Positions 1-8,900 of a DNA stretch of 34,263 nucleotides are shown here, one piece after another. The translations under genes and the position numbers were made by a program. Under the pieces are notes generated by a model. That model did no database searches and had not been told where the DNA came from. It saw only the letters and a list, made by a program, of their open reading frames with translations. Origin of the DNA: an uncultured Prevotellaceae bacterium. GTDB lineage: Bacteria > Bacteroidota > Bacteroidia > Bacteroidales > Muribaculaceae. Within the stretch, counting starts at the first letter, position 1, and every line of letters begins with the position of its first letter. The DNA lies in NCBI GenBank assembly GCA_947165675.1, contig CAMVBJ010000031.1, forward strand, positions 1-34,263. The letters are read 5' to 3'.

Positions 1-1402
1 GAGTGGGAAGGGCCGTTACAGTGCCGCCGTGGACGGTTACGGCATTCTTGACGATGGCAAGGCCGAGACCGGTGCCGCCGAGTTTTCGGCTACGCCCCTT
101 ATCTACTCGGTAGAAGCGTTCGAAAAGATGTTCCAAATGCTGTGGCTCTACACCTGGACCATTGTCGCTCACGGAGAACTCATACAATCCGCTGTTGTCA
201 CGGACCACGGGCTTACAGGTGATTTCAACGAGAGATGCATCCGTAGCGTAGGCTATGACATTGTCTATGAGGTTGCGGAAGATGCTATAGATAAGGCTGG
301 CGTCAGCGGCTATAATGACTTGCGGGGGCATCTTCAAGCGTGGTGTGATCCCTTTTCCCTGGAGCGCAAGGGCTGTGTCGTCGAGGATGCTGCGAACAAT
401 CTGCACCACGTCCACCTGCTGGTATTCCTCACTATTGCGGAAGTGATTGGCATCCATCTCGTCGAGCCGTGTGAGCGCACTCATGTCAAGCAGCAGCTTG
501 TTCATACGCATGCTCTGGGCATAGCAGCGCTCTAGGAAATGCTTCTTCTTATCCTCGGGCATGTCGGGATTGTCGAGGATGCTCTCCAGATAGCCGTGGA
601 TGCTCATGGCGGGCGTCTTCAGTTCGTGGGCGGCATTCTGCGTGAGTTGTCGCTTTAGCCGAGCCTTGTCTTCCTCGGCATGTCGCAACTTCCAGTAGAG
701 CATGATGATGGTGTGGCTGATGTCACCCAACTCGTCATCGGGAAGATGCCGTTCCAACTCATGATCTAGTGGTTCGCCATTCTCAGCCTTGATGGCAAAC
801 TCGCGCAGATAGCCTATATGTCGGCTGATGCGGCGTGTGCTGATATATAGCACGCTTCCCAGGAGCAAGGTCAAGGCTATGGAAAAATAGATATAGGTGT
901 TGTCTGCCCGTAACGATTGCGTCAACTCAGCAGAATAAGGCACGGCGGTGCGCACGATGACGCGCTTGAAGCGTGTGGCGGAGTAGAAATAGGTCTCGTG
1001 GGTGGACTGCGACGTGCGCTTGAGGTCGAAGCCATTGCCATCGCGCAGTGCCTGCTGAATTTCAGTTCGCCCAAGATGATTGTCTAATGAGTCAGGATGA
1101 GGCTCGTTGCTGTCAAGGAGCACCCGTCCTTGTCTGTCGATGACGGAGACACGGAGACCCTTCAGAGGATGTTGCCTCACATAGCTTAGAAACTGGTGCC
1201 TACTGGTGATGCCGTCCTCGCCCAGCACCTGCATGATGTCGTAGTTATACATCTGCAGACGCGAATGAAGGATGTCTATTTTATACTCCTTTTCACGCTG
1301 ATACTGATAGATGCAGAAGCAAATAGCGAAAAGCAGGAATATACCACCGATGCTCAGCAACAGGTTTCGCTGAAAAACGCTACTTCTCGAAACAGTAACC
1401 AT
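1..1402 (-). CDS. Sensor histidine kinase (3' end cut by window edge)
   Basis: Membrane sensor kinase that should phosphorylate the response regulator encoded just upstream. Reading the minus strand from the ATG at 1402 gives about 467 codons with no stop before the window edge, so only the last residues are missing. An N-terminal membrane segment (about residues 11-30) is followed by a periplasmic sensor region, a second membrane segment (about 170-190) and a HAMP-like linker. The H box reads NAAHELKTP with the phospho-accepting His at about residue 259. An N box (NLIDN), G1 (DNGPG), F box (FERFY) and G2 (GGTGLGL) follow, so the ATPase core is complete. The start overlaps the end of the regulator gene by 23 bp, indicating translational coupling. 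The signal sensed cannot be told from sequence. Confidence 0.93.
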   Translation of the reverse strand, partial: MVTVSRSSVFQRNLLLSIGGIFLLFAICFCIYQYQREKEYKIDILHSRLQMYNYDIMQVLGEDGITSRHQFLSYVRQHPLKGLRVSVIDRQGRVLLDSNEPHPDSLDNHLGRTEIQQALRDGNGFDLKRTSQSTHETYFYSATRFKRVIVRTAVPYSAELTQSLRADNTYIYFSIALTLLLGSVLYISTRRISRHIGYLREFAIKAENGEPLDHELERHLPDDELGDISHTIIMLYWKLRHAEEDKARLKRQLTQNAAHELKTPAMSIHGYLESILDNPDMPEDKKKHFLERCYAQSMRMNKLLLDMSALTRLDEMDANHFRNSEEYQQVDVVQIVRSILDDTALALQGKGITPRLKMPPQVIIAADASLIYSIFRNLIDNVIAYATDASLVEITCKPVVRDNSGLYEFSVSDNGPGVEPQHLEHLFERFYRVDKGRSRKLGGTGLGLAIVKNAVTVHGGTVTALPT

Positions 1403-2066
1403 AGCCTACACGTGTTTTAATCTGTTTTCCGTAGCGCCCCAATTTCTTGCGCAGCCGCGTAATGTTGACATCCACCGTGCGGTCAAGCACGCACGTATCC
1501 ATCGGCCAGCAGTATTTCAGCAAATCCTCGCGGGAATACACCGTGCCCGGATGCTGAAGCAGGAAGGAAAGTAACTCAAACTCCAACTTCGTACACGGCA
1601 GTTCCTGATGGTCAAGGCTGACGGTCTTTGCCTTTAAATCAAGCACAATACCCTCATAGCAAACCGTGTCTGTCTCGGACATCCCGTCTCGCATCCCATG
1701 CGGATATACCCGCCTGAGCACCGCATTGACCCTTGCCTTCACAGTCTTCATGCTCAGGGGCTTGACAATATAATCATCTGCACCGATATTGAGTCCCTTT
1801 ACCATGTGGTTCTCCCCGTCGAGTGCCGTGATGAAAATGATGGGAATCTGCGCCGTAGCAGGATTCTCCTTCATCTTATGTGCCATCTGGAATCCCGACA
1901 TCTTATCCATCATCACATCCAGAAGAATCAGTGCGTATTCCGTCAGATTCAGTGCCAGCGCCTCCTCTGCAGAATTGACGGTATCCACCTCATATCCTTC
2001 CGTCTCAAGATTAAATTGGAGTATCTCGCAGATGTCTAATTCGTCATCGACAACAAGTATTTTCAT
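1380..2066 (-). CDS. OmpR/PhoB-family response regulator
   Basis: Two-component transcription factor of 228 residues, the usual length for the family. The receiver domain (about 1-118) has the acidic pair D7/D8, phospho-acceptor D50 in LLLDVMM, T80 and K102 in the IVKPLS motif. The C-terminal winged helix (about 135-225) contains the typical YSREDLLKYCW and VDVNITRLRKKLG segments that bind DNA. It is first in a two-gene operon with the histidine kinase, which starts inside its 3' end. A good -7 promoter element lies about 47 bp upstream of the start. Its regulon is unknown. Confidence 0.96.
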   Translation of the reverse strand: MKILVVDDELDICEILQFNLETEGYEVDTVNSAEEALALNLTEYALILLDVMMDKMSGFQMAHKMKENPATAQIPIIFITALDGENHMVKGLNIGADDYIVKPLSMKTVKARVNAVLRRVYPHGMRDGMSETDTVCYEGIVLDLKAKTVSLDHQELPCTKLEFELLSFLLQHPGTVYSREDLLKYCWPMDTCVLDRTVDVNITRLRKKLGRYGKQIKTRVGYGYCFEK

Positions 2067-2112
2067 AAACGCTCAAATAGTTGTGAATGATACAGATAAT
2101 TATTTTTGGGCG

Positions 2113-2120
2113 CAAAGTTA
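2113..2120 (-). promoter_or_regulatory. Bacteroidota -7 promoter element for the two-component operon
   Basis: On the minus strand this reads TAACTTTG, an exact match to the Bacteroidota -7 consensus TAnnTTTG. It would give a start of transcription near 2105 and a leader of about 40 nt before the response regulator. No convincing -33 TTTG is seen at the expected spacing. Confidence 0.55.
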
Positions 2121-2230
2121 CCGCTTTTTTCTGAGATGTCGGAATAAAGCGTATTAAATTGTTATGACAATGTTCCATGTCCCATTCTGTGCTCCATTCA
2201 GCACTCCCACAGATATTCGATAAAGCCGTT

Positions 2231-2302
2231 TCACAAGTCGAAGAATTTCAGGTCCAGCCCTTCCTTTAGATTGGAATGCTTGTTCGTTGCCATATTCGCC
2301 AT
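2231..2302 (-). CDS. Possible 23-residue small ORF
   Basis: A short frame (MANMATNKHSNLK..., ending KFFDL) lies in the gap between the response regulator and the plus-strand cassette. It has two possible ATG starts (2302 and 2293). No family is recognised, no clear promoter or ribosome binding site was found, and 23 codons can arise by chance. It may be a remnant of a larger gene. The rest of 2067-2475 holds promoters only. Confidence 0.15.
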   Translation of the reverse strand: MANMATNKHSNLKEGLDLKFFDL

Positions 2303-2441
2303 TTTCCTAGTTCGAGGGTACAAAAGTCGTTTTCAGCACAAATCATTTCTTTTTTGTTATACCATAGCCTTGTTTTAGACAAAATTTGCTTAAATTATGC
2401 GCGAAACGCTAAATAAATGCTCGACTTTCGATAAAAATAAG

Positions 2442-2449
2442 TACCTTTG
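2442..2449 (+). promoter_or_regulatory. -7 promoter element upstream of the AlbA_2 gene
   Basis: TACCTTTG matches TAnnTTTG and lies 26 bp before the ATG at 2476, giving a very short leader. The -33 element is weak. It is the likely promoter for the three-gene plus-strand cassette, since no comparable element was seen in the short gaps further down. Confidence 0.45.
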
Positions 2450-2475
2450 CAAGACAAATAGAGATTTCATATAAA

Positions 2476-3849
2476 ATGGAATTAAAGACTCTGATAGCTG
2501 AATGTACAGCATACGACTTCAAGGTAATGCTTGAAGAGAAGAAACCTAAGAGTTGGTTGAAGAGCGTTAGCGCTTTTGCCAATGGCTTGGGTGGTTCCCT
2601 TTTCTTCGGCATTGATAATGATGGCATTGTCAAAGGACTCGATGATGTACAGCATGTTTGCGAAGCTATCAGTAGTAAGATTCGTGATTACATGGATCCC
2701 CTGCCGGAGGTGGAGATGATTCCCCATGATATAGATGGTCTGCACATCTTGCAACTCAAAGTCAATGCAGGGCATTATACCCCATATTACTACGTTGGAG
2801 ATGGTCAGCGTATTGCCTTTGTTCGCATCGGTGATGAAAGCGTACCTGCCACAGCAGAGCAGATGGTTCGCTTGGTATTGAAAGGTTCCAACAAAACTTT
2901 TGATTCCCTTCACACAGACTATAAAGCAGAGGACTATTCCTTTACGATATTGGCGAACTCGTTCAAAGACCGCACCAAACAAGAATGGGACAAAAAATAT
3001 CTCTTGTCGTTTGGACTGGTAACCGTCACAGGGAACCTAACGAATGCTGGTGCATTGTTCGCCGATGATTGTCCTTTATGGCAGTCTCGCCTTTATTGTA
3101 CCCGATGGGATGGAACAGAAAAGGGCGACGCCATCAACGATGCGGAGTTTACGGGCAATGTCCTCATGTTGCTTCGTGAAGCCATGAACTTTGTAAAGTC
3201 AAACACTAAGAGAGGCTGGGAGAAACTACCTGATGGAAGAAAGAACAAACCAGAGTATGCGGAACGTGCCGTTTTGGAGGCTTTGGTAAACCATTTCATC
3301 CATCGTGACTATACAGTTATGGGAAGTGAAGTTCATCTTGACATTTACGATGACCGCCTCACCGTTACATCCCCTGGAGGAATGTACAATGGTATGCTGA
3401 TACAGGATTTGGACATCAAAGATGTGTCTTCTGAAAGGCGCAATCCTATCCTTGCAAATGTGATGGCTCAACTTGACTATATGGAGAAGCGTGGTAGCGG
3501 ACTCACACGTATCTGTAATGAGACCAAAGCCTTGGAAGGTTATAAGGACGAGCTGAAGCCTGTGTTCAAATCTACTCCGACCCAATTCCAGACTATCATT
3601 TTTGCCTCTTCCGACACTCCGAATGTCGGAGACCATGTCGGAGACGTGTCGGAGATGAAACTCACTGAGCGTCAGCATAAAATACTCAATCTCATAAAAG
3701 AATCTCCAACAATAACTGGCAAACAAATGTCGGAGACTTTGTCGGTGAGCCAACGCACCATCGAACGCGACCTTTCTGCTTTGCAGAAGAAAGGTATTCT
3801 GAAGCATGAAGGCAAAGACAACGATGGGGTGTGGGTGCTTAACACATAA
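2476..3849 (+). CDS. AlbA_2 / HATPase_c_4 / winged-helix protein
   Basis: A 457-residue protein of the widespread 'Schlafen AlbA_2 putative DNA-binding' family, often labelled ATP-binding protein or RecG-like regulator. The AlbA_2 domain covers about residues 10-140 (SVSAFANGLGGSLFFGI is the family hallmark). A GHKL ATPase-like HATPase_c_4 region covers about 265-385, with an N-box-like EALVNHFIHRDY at 268-279 and a TSPGGM turn. The C-terminal 60 residues form a DeoR/HTH_11-like helix-turn-helix (LSVSQRTIERDLSALQKKG). The architecture fits a nucleic-acid-binding regulator or sensor. The next gene starts 25 bp downstream. Its base composition is closer to the chromosome than that of the two AT-rich genes after it, so it may be either part of the cassette or an older neighbour. 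Confidence 0.88.
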   Translation: MELKTLIAECTAYDFKVMLEEKKPKSWLKSVSAFANGLGGSLFFGIDNDGIVKGLDDVQHVCEAISSKIRDYMDPLPEVEMIPHDIDGLHILQLKVNAGHYTPYYYVGDGQRIAFVRIGDESVPATAEQMVRLVLKGSNKTFDSLHTDYKAEDYSFTILANSFKDRTKQEWDKKYLLSFGLVTVTGNLTNAGALFADDCPLWQSRLYCTRWDGTEKGDAINDAEFTGNVLMLLREAMNFVKSNTKRGWEKLPDGRKNKPEYAERAVLEALVNHFIHRDYTVMGSEVHLDIYDDRLTVTSPGGMYNGMLIQDLDIKDVSSERRNPILANVMAQLDYMEKRGSGLTRICNETKALEGYKDELKPVFKSTPTQFQTIIFASSDTPNVGDHVGDVSEMKLTERQHKILNLIKESPTITGKQMSETLSVSQRTIERDLSALQKKGILKHEGKDNDGVWVLNT

Positions 3850-3874
3850 TCATTTCCTAAAGCCAAAGCAATGT

Positions 3875-5647
3875 ATGCCTAAACAGACAACATACCATAT
3901 AAGAAGAGTTCTTGAATACAGTGAGTTTTTCAAAGATGCCTCCCCCATTGATATACCTGCTACATTAAAACTCTATAATCGTAATACACTTCTTCGAATG
4001 GCGGCTATTCTTAGTCTCCATTATGGTAATATGCATGTTCCTGATGATGAACGATCACTCTTCTCTGATTGTAGCAAGAAACATATACCTTATATAAATG
4101 AACTCTTTCAGTTATATTACAACAGAATTGGAATAGATTCCAATGAAAAAGTCCAAGTTGTCACATATCGTACTGGGTTAGAACTTTGGCGTCAGATTTT
4201 TGCTATACATATAGAAGATTTTAAAGGCATTATTGAGGAATGCGATATTGAGTTTACCTTATTCAAAGTGATTCTTACTCTTAATGAGAAGATCGTTAGC
4301 TTTAATAATCGTAAAGAACTCTACAAACTCGACGAACTTATGTTCCTCAATGGTTTTCTTACCAATGACACAAACAACTACTCTCTAAAAATAGTCCTTC
4401 AACCACAGATTTATTATTTTCGTCTGTTAGTTGACTATATTCCATCCAACGATGTATTGAGTAAGGCAACCGAAATACTTTTTAATAATTGGGGAATCAA
4501 AAACTGGCAGCAATACTACACAACTTTAATCTGGTTGGCTTATGAAACAGATAAGTATTACCAAGAAAAGCAAGATGGTGTCCCTGTTATTTCATTGGAC
4601 AAAATAAGACTTAATGATGAGACAGGATTATTTTCTCCTTCTCTTGTTGACTATTTTAGTATAAACGAAGAAGAATACATACCTTACAAGGAAGAAGAGG
4701 GATTCTCGAAGACAGATTTGAATATAGATTACAGGAGATTCCGCTCAAAACCATTTGTAAAGTTGAAAGACGGAACAGGTTATGTGGTCATAAACAATCA
4801 AATTCTTTGTGAACGTTTATTCAACAGTTTGTACTTCGACTTTTTACCACTAATAAATGGTAAAAAAGGAAGTTGTGGATTTTTCGATTATAATAAAGCA
4901 TTTATTGAAAAGGTTTTATTCCGCCAGACATTTTTCAAGTGCTTGCCAACAACCTGTTATACATTTCCTATTCGTAATTCAAAAGAGGAATCTGAAAAAC
5001 CTAATGAACCGGACTTCTATGCTCGAACAAAACGTGCAGAACTGATAATTGTAGAGTGTAAAGCAATTAAAATGAATGGCGAATGCAGAGATGATGGAGA
5101 TTATGTTCGCCTACTTGATGAGTTACATGAGAAGATAGTCCTTAAAACCAGAAATATAGATAAAACAAGAAAGTTATTCCAAGGGGAACCAGAACCAATT
5201 GGAGTTGGTCAACTCATTAATCATATTGATTCAATAGAAGCAGATACATTTGAGTGGGATAAAAGTATTCCTAACGAAGTTTCCTATTACCCAATGATTG
5301 TTTTTGAAGATGTTAGATTACTTCAACCAGGATTACTCTCCATCTTGAATCGATGGTTTTACGAAGAAATTGAGAAAAAGCCAGAAATGATATTATCAGA
5401 TATGGTTTGTAAACCTATTATGGTCGTATCCATCAACACTCTGTATCTATACGATAATCTCATTCTTAAAAGTTCTCTCACAAATATTATTGATTCATTC
5501 CTCTGTAATAATGCAACATGTGACGAATCTACAGGAAAATATGAGATAAACGAACTTGCAGACTTCGATAATTATCTAAGGCGCAATCCTTTCAATAAAT
5601 CGAATGATGTAACAAGATGGCTAAATAAAACCCTGAAGAAATCGTAA
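3875..5647 (+). CDS. Unknown protein with PD-(D/E)XK nuclease-like motif
   Basis: A 590-residue protein of no recognised family. An in-frame ATG at 3806 lies inside the previous gene; the ATG at 3875 is preferred because it avoids that 44-bp overlap. The N-terminal 340 residues are mostly helical-looking. A nuclease-like core follows: E345 in AFIEKV, then P379-D380, then E394-C395-K396 in LIIVECKA, matching the spacing of PD-(D/E)XK enzymes, and GVGQL about 60 residues later resembles their helix Q motif. This suggests a metal-dependent nuclease. It is strongly AT-rich (15 of 60 bases are G or C in 4081-4140). It sits between the AlbA_2 and SEFIR genes, which favours defence. Nuclease function is inference; the motif could be degenerate. 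Confidence 0.72.
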   Translation: MPKQTTYHIRRVLEYSEFFKDASPIDIPATLKLYNRNTLLRMAAILSLHYGNMHVPDDERSLFSDCSKKHIPYINELFQLYYNRIGIDSNEKVQVVTYRTGLELWRQIFAIHIEDFKGIIEECDIEFTLFKVILTLNEKIVSFNNRKELYKLDELMFLNGFLTNDTNNYSLKIVLQPQIYYFRLLVDYIPSNDVLSKATEILFNNWGIKNWQQYYTTLIWLAYETDKYYQEKQDGVPVISLDKIRLNDETGLFSPSLVDYFSINEEEYIPYKEEEGFSKTDLNIDYRRFRSKPFVKLKDGTGYVVINNQILCERLFNSLYFDFLPLINGKKGSCGFFDYNKAFIEKVLFRQTFFKCLPTTCYTFPIRNSKEESEKPNEPDFYARTKRAELIIVECKAIKMNGECRDDGDYVRLLDELHEKIVLKTRNIDKTRKLFQGEPEPIGVGQLINHIDSIEADTFEWDKSIPNEVSYYPMIVFEDVRLLQPGLLSILNRWFYEEIEKKPEMILSDMVCKPIMVVSINTLYLYDNLILKSSLTNIIDSFLCNNATCDESTGKYEINELADFDNYLRRNPFNKSNDVTRWLNKTLKKS

Positions 5648-5660
5648 TAAATTGGCACAT

Positions 5661-7130
5661 ATGGCAACAGAATCTCCATTTTCCAAAATACCAAGTCAGC
5701 TTGAGCAAATCCCTGAGGATACACCAATAGTATTTATCAGCTATTCTTGGGATAGCGATGAGCATAAACAATGGGTGTCAGATCTTTCCAAAGATTTGAG
5801 AGAAAAATTTCGTGTATATACACTACTTGATCAATATAATCGTGGAGGTGATGATCTCATCACATTCATGCAAAAAGGTCTTAAGCGAGCCGACAGAGTA
5901 CTTATCATAGGTACACCCAAGTATAAAGAGAAAATTGAAAAACAATTAGGTGGTGCCAAGTTCGAGGATCAGGTTATAACAATTGAACTCTACCATAATA
6001 TGGGTTCTAGTAAATTTGTACCTATATTACGTGATGGATCATTTGGTGACTCATTCAACGAATTAATAGAAACTCGTACTGGCTATGATATGAGAAATGA
6101 CACAAATTACGAAAAGGTTCTTCAAGAGCTGGCTTCAGATCTATGGGGATGTCCCATGAATGCTGCGCCGACACTGGGACCCAAGCCCAATTTTACCCCT
6201 GCGTCTCAGATTTTACAACCATTTACAGCATCAACCCCTCAAGACTTTTCCACAATTGTTAAATCATATCTACTAGAACCGAGCAAGCAGATTCTCCTCA
6301 CAGAGTTAATAGAAGATGAAACTGAGGAGGCTTTCAAAAAAATCCTACAATACGCATCATATAACCATCAGACAACATCTCAAACATTTAATGTACACTT
6401 AAAAGTTCATCAAGAGGCAATTGCAAAACTCATGTCTGCTATATTGCCTGTTGTACGATATGGGAATATTAATCAACAGAGGTTGTTGGTAGATGGGATG
6501 GTGAAACTATGTATCAAACCTTTTAAGAATGGTGAAATAACTTCAGAGGGCACGCAATATGTCCATCTTCTTGCATCTACATTTCTATATCATGCTATGG
6601 GTTTGGCAGCTGTTAAATATGGACGTTTTAAACTCATAAAATTATTGTTTGAAACAAAAGTTCCCGCACCAAATGTGTTTAGCCCAAGTTATTCATATCC
6701 ATTAGAGTGTTTGGCAGGTTATAATCATTGGAATCATGATTCTCTTAATATCTATCTGCAAGCGTCATGGATTTACCCTTATAGTCAAATGATTATGAGT
6801 GCCATTAGAACCTATTTTGAAAGAACTTTTATCGATAACAATGACTTTCAGAACGGTTTCTATACTTGGGAACATTTGGCTTCTCTACTTTGTCATTATT
6901 ATAAATGCCAAAGAATTGCAGAAAATTGGTTCCCCATCGGAGGATTCGTTAATAAGCGAGTTTCGCTTTTAAGAAACGAGGATGATTTCTATACAAATTT
7001 CTTTAAACAAGCAGGAGTAGATCAAAATAACTGGCCACCAATTAAGCAAGGACTATTTGGAGGTAAATATTCAGAATATGTTGCTACATATGAAGAAGGT
7101 GAAAAATTCTATAATATGAATAGATACTAA
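5661..7130 (+). CDS. SEFIR/TIR-domain protein with unknown C-terminal domain
   Basis: A 489-residue protein. Translation is assigned to the ATG at 5661, since the frame upstream to 5652 starts only with TTG. Residues 21-150 form a SEFIR/TIR-like fold: box 1 is FISYSWDS (25-32), then LDQYNRGGDD (56-65) and ADRVLIIGTPKYKEK (77-91), where a Glu may be the catalytic acid of NAD-cleaving members. Bacterial SEFIR and TIR domains are known effectors that deplete NAD+ in abortive anti-phage defence. Residues 180-489 match nothing recognised and are rich in aromatic residues (Tyr, Trp, Phe); they could be the sensor. It follows the nuclease-like gene by 13 bp, so they are probably co-transcribed. No terminator was found after it. 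Confidence 0.83.
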   Translation: MATESPFSKIPSQLEQIPEDTPIVFISYSWDSDEHKQWVSDLSKDLREKFRVYTLLDQYNRGGDDLITFMQKGLKRADRVLIIGTPKYKEKIEKQLGGAKFEDQVITIELYHNMGSSKFVPILRDGSFGDSFNELIETRTGYDMRNDTNYEKVLQELASDLWGCPMNAAPTLGPKPNFTPASQILQPFTASTPQDFSTIVKSYLLEPSKQILLTELIEDETEEAFKKILQYASYNHQTTSQTFNVHLKVHQEAIAKLMSAILPVVRYGNINQQRLLVDGMVKLCIKPFKNGEITSEGTQYVHLLASTFLYHAMGLAAVKYGRFKLIKLLFETKVPAPNVFSPSYSYPLECLAGYNHWNHDSLNIYLQASWIYPYSQMIMSAIRTYFERTFIDNNDFQNGFYTWEHLASLLCHYYKCQRIAENWFPIGGFVNKRVSLLRNEDDFYTNFFKQAGVDQNNWPPIKQGLFGGKYSEYVATYEEGEKFYNMNRY

Positions 7131-7271
7131 TAATTTGCAGATTGTTATTTGCACATGATTGTTGAATCCTGCGCACGTTTAAGAAAGTTAAAAACGTTAA
7201 ATCTCACTCTTTTTACCTCATTCAAGAATCAGTGACATCACCTTTCTACCGTTTAATGTGTAGGTTACTGA
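7131..7271 (+). other. Gene-free gap at cassette/BspA junction
   Basis: AT-rich spacer between the SEFIR gene and the truncated BspA gene. It contains no convincing reading frame, terminator hairpin or promoter, and no leucine-rich-repeat homology in any frame checked by eye. It is probably where the deletion or insertion breakpoint lies. Confidence 0.5.
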
Positions 7272-8702
7272 TTATCAACACTTAATATATTCGAAGGATG
7301 TGATGGCCTTACTAACATAAGCGTAGACATTGATAATCCAAAGTACGATTCGCGCGATAATTGTAATGCCATCATCGAAACATCAAGCAATCAACTGATT
7401 GTTGGCTGCAAGAATACCATCATACCGAATACTGTCACCACCATTGGCACGTATGCTTTTAGTAATTGCAAGAGTCTAACTAGCATAACAATTCCCAACT
7501 CCGTGATTACCATTGGATCCTATGCGTTCCGCGGTTGCTATGGTCTGACTAATGTTTCCATTGGCAATTCCGTGACACACATCGCTAATAATGCATTCTT
7601 TTATTGCCCAGCGCTTAAAGAAGTCTCAATTCCTAACTCGGTAACTAATATAGGTGATTATGCATTCGCTTCTTGTTACGACCTGATGAGTGTGACAATA
7701 CCAAACTCTGTCACTCGTTTCGGCAAATGTACATTCGAAGCCTGCCGTAGTTTAAGGAGTGTAACAATTCCCAATTCTGTCACAAATATCAATAGTTATA
7801 TGTTCAGAGGCTGTACTAGCCTAACGAATGTGATAATCCCCAATTCCGTCACAAGCATCAGTGAAAGCGCATTCGAAAGCTGCGATAGCCTAAAGAGTAT
7901 AACCATTCCAAATTCTGTTAATTATATCGGCCAACATGCATTTTATTATTGCAGAAGCCTAACTGACGTAGTACTCGGCAACTCCATCTATACCATCGGA
8001 GAATATGCGTTCAGTGTCACAAACCTCTCAAGTGTGATAATTCCCCAATCAGTCTCCTACATCAGTGTTGATGCGTTTTCAAACTGTCCTAATCTAAGTA
8101 GTATCATAGTAGAAAACGGCAATTCAACTTACGATTCCCGAGATAACTGCAATGCCATCATCGAAACATCGAGTAATACGTTAATTACTGGCTGCATGAA
8201 TACTGTCATCCCAAATTCAATTACTACTATAGGGACCGGTGCATTTGTTGGCTGCTCTGGATTATCAAGTATAACAATTCCCAATTCCGTTAATTCCATC
8301 CAAGTTGGCGCGTTCTTTGAGTGTACTAGTCTAATGAACGTAACGTGCCTTGCCACAATACCGCCCACTATTCATGATCATTATTATGACGAATACCATA
8401 CCGCGTATAATGCATTCAACCATTCAACTATTTCAGATGGAACACTTTGCGTTCCTTGTGAGTCGCTTTATGCTTATACGGTTTCGGCCGATTGGAATGA
8501 ATTCACCAACATCCTTGGCATTGGGGACATTGACGGAGATGGTGTTTTAAACATCAAAGATGTGACAAATCTCATTGATGTACTTCTTTTGGGAATTACC
8601 ACATTTGAGGACAATCCTGCGGCAGACATGAATGGTGATGGCAATGTCAGCATTGCTGACGTTACCGCCTTAATAGACCAGTTGCTCTCTGCAAGCGACT
8701 AA
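7272..8702 (+). pseudogene. 5'-truncated BspA-type LRR protein with dockerin-like C terminus
   Basis: The open frame begins after a TGA at 7269 and has no in-frame ATG at its head. The first recognisable residues (FEGCDGLTNI, from 7290) are the middle of an LRR_5 unit. A GTG at 7503 could be read as a start, but this would leave no signal peptide. The rest is sound: about 14 LRR units of the form IPNSVTxIGxxAFxxCxxL, two copies of the YDSRDNCNAIIET insert (near 7345 and 8130), and a dockerin-like pair (DIDGDGVLNIKDV and DMNGDGNVSIADV). Intact relatives in this window have an N-terminal signal peptide and a lead-in domain, both absent here. No frameshift is seen after 7290, suggesting recent truncation or a donor segment for recombination. 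Confidence 0.75.
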
Positions 8703-8751
8703 CACGCCATTCCCGTAAGGCCTCCATAGCATTCGGAAAATCCAAAACGCT

Positions 8752-8796
8752 ATTGTGGGAAATGTCGTGCATTCTTCATTTCCCACAATCTTTTTC
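8752..8796 (+). terminator. Intrinsic terminator after the BspA fragment
   Basis: A perfect 13-bp stem (ATTGTGGGAAATG at 8752-8764 pairing with 8777-8789), a 12-nt loop and a run of five T at 8791-8795. It ends transcription 50 bp past the LRR stop codon. Confidence 0.85.
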
Positions 8797-8878
8797 ATAA
8801 AATACTGAATAAACTGCAAAAATGACGGAGAAATAGATGAATCTAAAGATTTGTTGCAGAGATTCGTCTAGAAAAATG

Positions 8879-8886
8879 TAAATTTG
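8879..8886 (+). promoter_or_regulatory. Candidate promoter for the MBOAT/SGNH pair
   Basis: TAAATTTG matches TAnnTTTG, with a TTTGTTG stretch at 8850-8856 as a possible -33 at slightly long spacing. If used, the transcript would run through the palindromic element at 8901-9087 and give a structured leader of over 200 nt before the ATG at 9120. Confidence 0.4.
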
Positions 8887-8900
8887 CGGCAGTTATCCGT

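Noticed and set aside
29-535. Plus-strand open frame of 168 codons at the left end
   Set aside because: It is antisense to the ATPase domain of the histidine kinase, whose H, N, G1, F and G2 boxes are all clear on the minus strand.
3806-3874. ATG at 3806 as the start of the 590-residue protein
   Set aside because: It lies 44 bp inside the previous gene and adds residues that only reflect that overlap; the ATG at 3875 sits just after the upstream stop.
7503-8702. Complete BspA gene starting at the GTG at 7503
   Set aside because: LRR coding continues upstream in the same frame to 7290 and no signal peptide would be made; a 5' truncation explains the data better.
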